Below are positions 6,725 through 7,672 of a stretch of 7,672 bases of DNA, piece by piece. The notes under the pieces are model-generated. The model was given only the letters and a program-made list of their open reading frames with translations, was not told the origin of the DNA and ran no database searches. This DNA comes from JBLYYQ01 sp048550035 (GTDB taxonomy: Bacteria > Nitrospinota_A > UBA7883 > JBLYYQ01): NCBI GenBank assembly GCA_048550035.1, contig JBLYYQ010000117.1:1-7672 (forward strand), read 5' to 3'. Each line of letters starts with the position of its first letter. The stretch's first letter is position 1. The translations under genes and the position numbers were made by a program.

Positions 6725-6752
6725 GGCATCCAACGACCTTGTTAGATCCCTA
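6722..6752 (+). terminator. Imperfect hairpin between convergent genes, possible bidirectional terminator
   Basis: TAGGGCATC (6722-6730) pairs with GATCCCTA (6745-6752), eight base pairs with one bulged C. After a C-A mismatch, AAC (6732-6734) pairs with GTT (6741-6743) around the loop GACCTT. The stem starts at the dppC stop codon. On the plus strand the following bases are only mildly T-rich. On the minus strand a TCTTTTC run lies about 7 bases beyond the stem. The position between convergent genes supports termination, but the lack of a clean T tract keeps this tentative. Confidence 0.45.
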
Positions 6753-6764
6753 CTTACGAATTCT

Positions 6765-7672
6765 TTATAGCACTGGCTTAGTAGCTTCCTTTGCCATCCT
6801 TGCTTCTGCTGCTTTTATTTTATTATGCCAGTAAGTAAATAAAAGAGATTCTGATTGATATTCAATACTCGCTACTGGGATTGACTCCTCATCTAGTAAC
6901 CATTTTGTGACTCGTTTGTTTATGGCTCTAGCAGTAGAATAATCCCGATTTTGTTCTGCCAGACAGCTTTCGGCTAAATTTTTAGCAATCGTTACATCAT
7001 CAAACTTTTTTTCAACATCATGACCTTTGCGAGCTAAGTTTGTTTCTATAGTTTTAAAGGCTTCAGCTGCCGCTTTGCAATCATTTTTTTCATATAGTGC
7101 ACGAGCATTAACCCAACGACCTATCTCATCATTTGGATACTTTTTTATCAATTGAGCAGATAATTTTTCAGCTTGGTCAAATTTTTCAATTACAAGGTAC
7201 GCCCACATAAGTGAAAAATCAGCATACGGCTTTGCAACTGCATCATTCTCTGTCGCATAAATAATCAGATTTAAACCTTCATCGGTCCGATCACTACTTT
7301 TAAGAATAAACATCTTAGAGAATAGACTGACTATCCCACCAGAGCGATTTGCCATCACACTTGTATAAAAGTATAGTAGCCCTAGCGCATAGTTATTGTC
7401 TGCAAAATTAGGATCAACTGCACGGATCTCTTCTAATATCTTGCGAGCTTTAATTGCTAATCGTAATGATGACATGTAACTTTGAAATTTAATTTTGATC
7501 AGGCTTTTATAACCATAACTTGTCCCTAGAAAGAACTGATAGTTAATGTTTTTTGGATCTTTCTTTAACTTTTTCATGCAATATTTTATCGTACGATCTG
7601 AATATTTATAGAAACGATCCTTTTCAGTTCGGTCATTTAATCTTTGGATCTTTTCATAAAGTAATGATTGGA
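6765..7672 (-). CDS. TPR (tetratricopeptide repeat) protein, C-terminal part (partial, start beyond right edge)
   Basis: The frame is open from the right edge (first whole codon at 7670) to TAA at 6767-6765, giving 301 visible residues. An internal ATG at 7577 is not the likely start, because the 31 codons before it are open and continue the helical pattern (EKIQRLNDRTEKDRFYKYSDRTIKYC). In fragment numbering, helix-turn-helix units appear near 25-57 (KDPKNINYQFFLGTSYGY), 70-104 (ARKILEEIRAVDPNFADNNYALGLLYFY), 150-179 (FSLMWAYLVIEKFDQAEKLSAQLIKKYPND) and 183-212 (GRWVNARALYEKNDCKAAAEAFKTIE). The DPNFADNNYALGLLYFY block, with the later KYPND unit, resembles a family of periplasmic or lipid-anchored TPR proteins common in delta-proteobacteria. 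No enzyme motif is seen, and a signal peptide, if any, is outside the window. It is convergent with dppC, 40 bases apart, so it is not in that operon. The role is unknown, probably protein-protein interaction. Confidence 0.8.
   Translation of the reverse strand, partial: QSLLYEKIQRLNDRTEKDRFYKYSDRTIKYCMKKLKKDPKNINYQFFLGTSYGYKSLIKIKFQSYMSSLRLAIKARKILEEIRAVDPNFADNNYALGLLYFYTSVMANRSGGIVSLFSKMFILKSSDRTDEGLNLIIYATENDAVAKPYADFSLMWAYLVIEKFDQAEKLSAQLIKKYPNDEIGRWVNARALYEKNDCKAAAEAFKTIETNLARKGHDVEKKFDDVTIAKNLAESCLAEQNRDYSTARAINKRVTKWLLDEESIPVASIEYQSESLLFTYWHNKIKAAEARMAKEATKPVL

Overview
The window is an ordinary chromosomal stretch from an AT-rich bacterium, most likely Gram-negative. It uses the MEP route to isoprenoids (IspG) and de novo purine synthesis (PurD). 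Gene order and protein style (a lipoprotein-type beta-helix surface protein and a TPR protein of a kind I associate with deltaproteobacterial and related marine lineages) suggest a delta-proteobacterium-like or uncultured marine group, but I cannot place it further from sequence alone. The standard genetic code fits: about 6 kb of coding sequence has no in-frame TGA and uses TGG for tryptophan.

Layout. (1) Positions 1-849, minus strand: the first 283 codons of a large exported protein that runs off the left edge. It has a hydrophobic leader, a PKD/REJ-like beta-sandwich region and the entry into a parallel beta-helix domain. It has a strong promoter and Shine-Dalgarno (SD) sequence, but its best-placed start codon is ATC. 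(2) About 850-1044: a divergent intergenic region with the minus-strand promoter and a 13-codon ORF that overlaps the start of ispG. (3) Positions 1045-6724, plus strand: a tightly packed five-gene run, ispG - purD - peptide-type ABC transporter binding protein - DppB-type permease - DppC-type permease, with gaps of 6 to 26 bases and probably one operon. No ATPase gene of the transporter is in the window. (4) Positions 6722-6752: an imperfect hairpin at the dppC stop, lying between convergent genes. (5) Positions 6765-7672, minus strand: the C-terminal 301 codons of a TPR protein whose start is off the right edge.

Functionally the plus-strand genes combine two housekeeping enzymes with the binding protein and both membrane subunits of an oligopeptide/dipeptide-class importer. 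The ATPases would have to come from elsewhere in the genome. I see no evidence for a new defence, mobile or RNA-based system. The feature most worth a second look is the start regions. The left gene has ATC where ATG is expected, ispG seems to have lost its N-terminus to a frame change, purD has an SD that fits an internal TTG better than the ATG, and dppC has an ideal coupled ATG followed directly by TGA.
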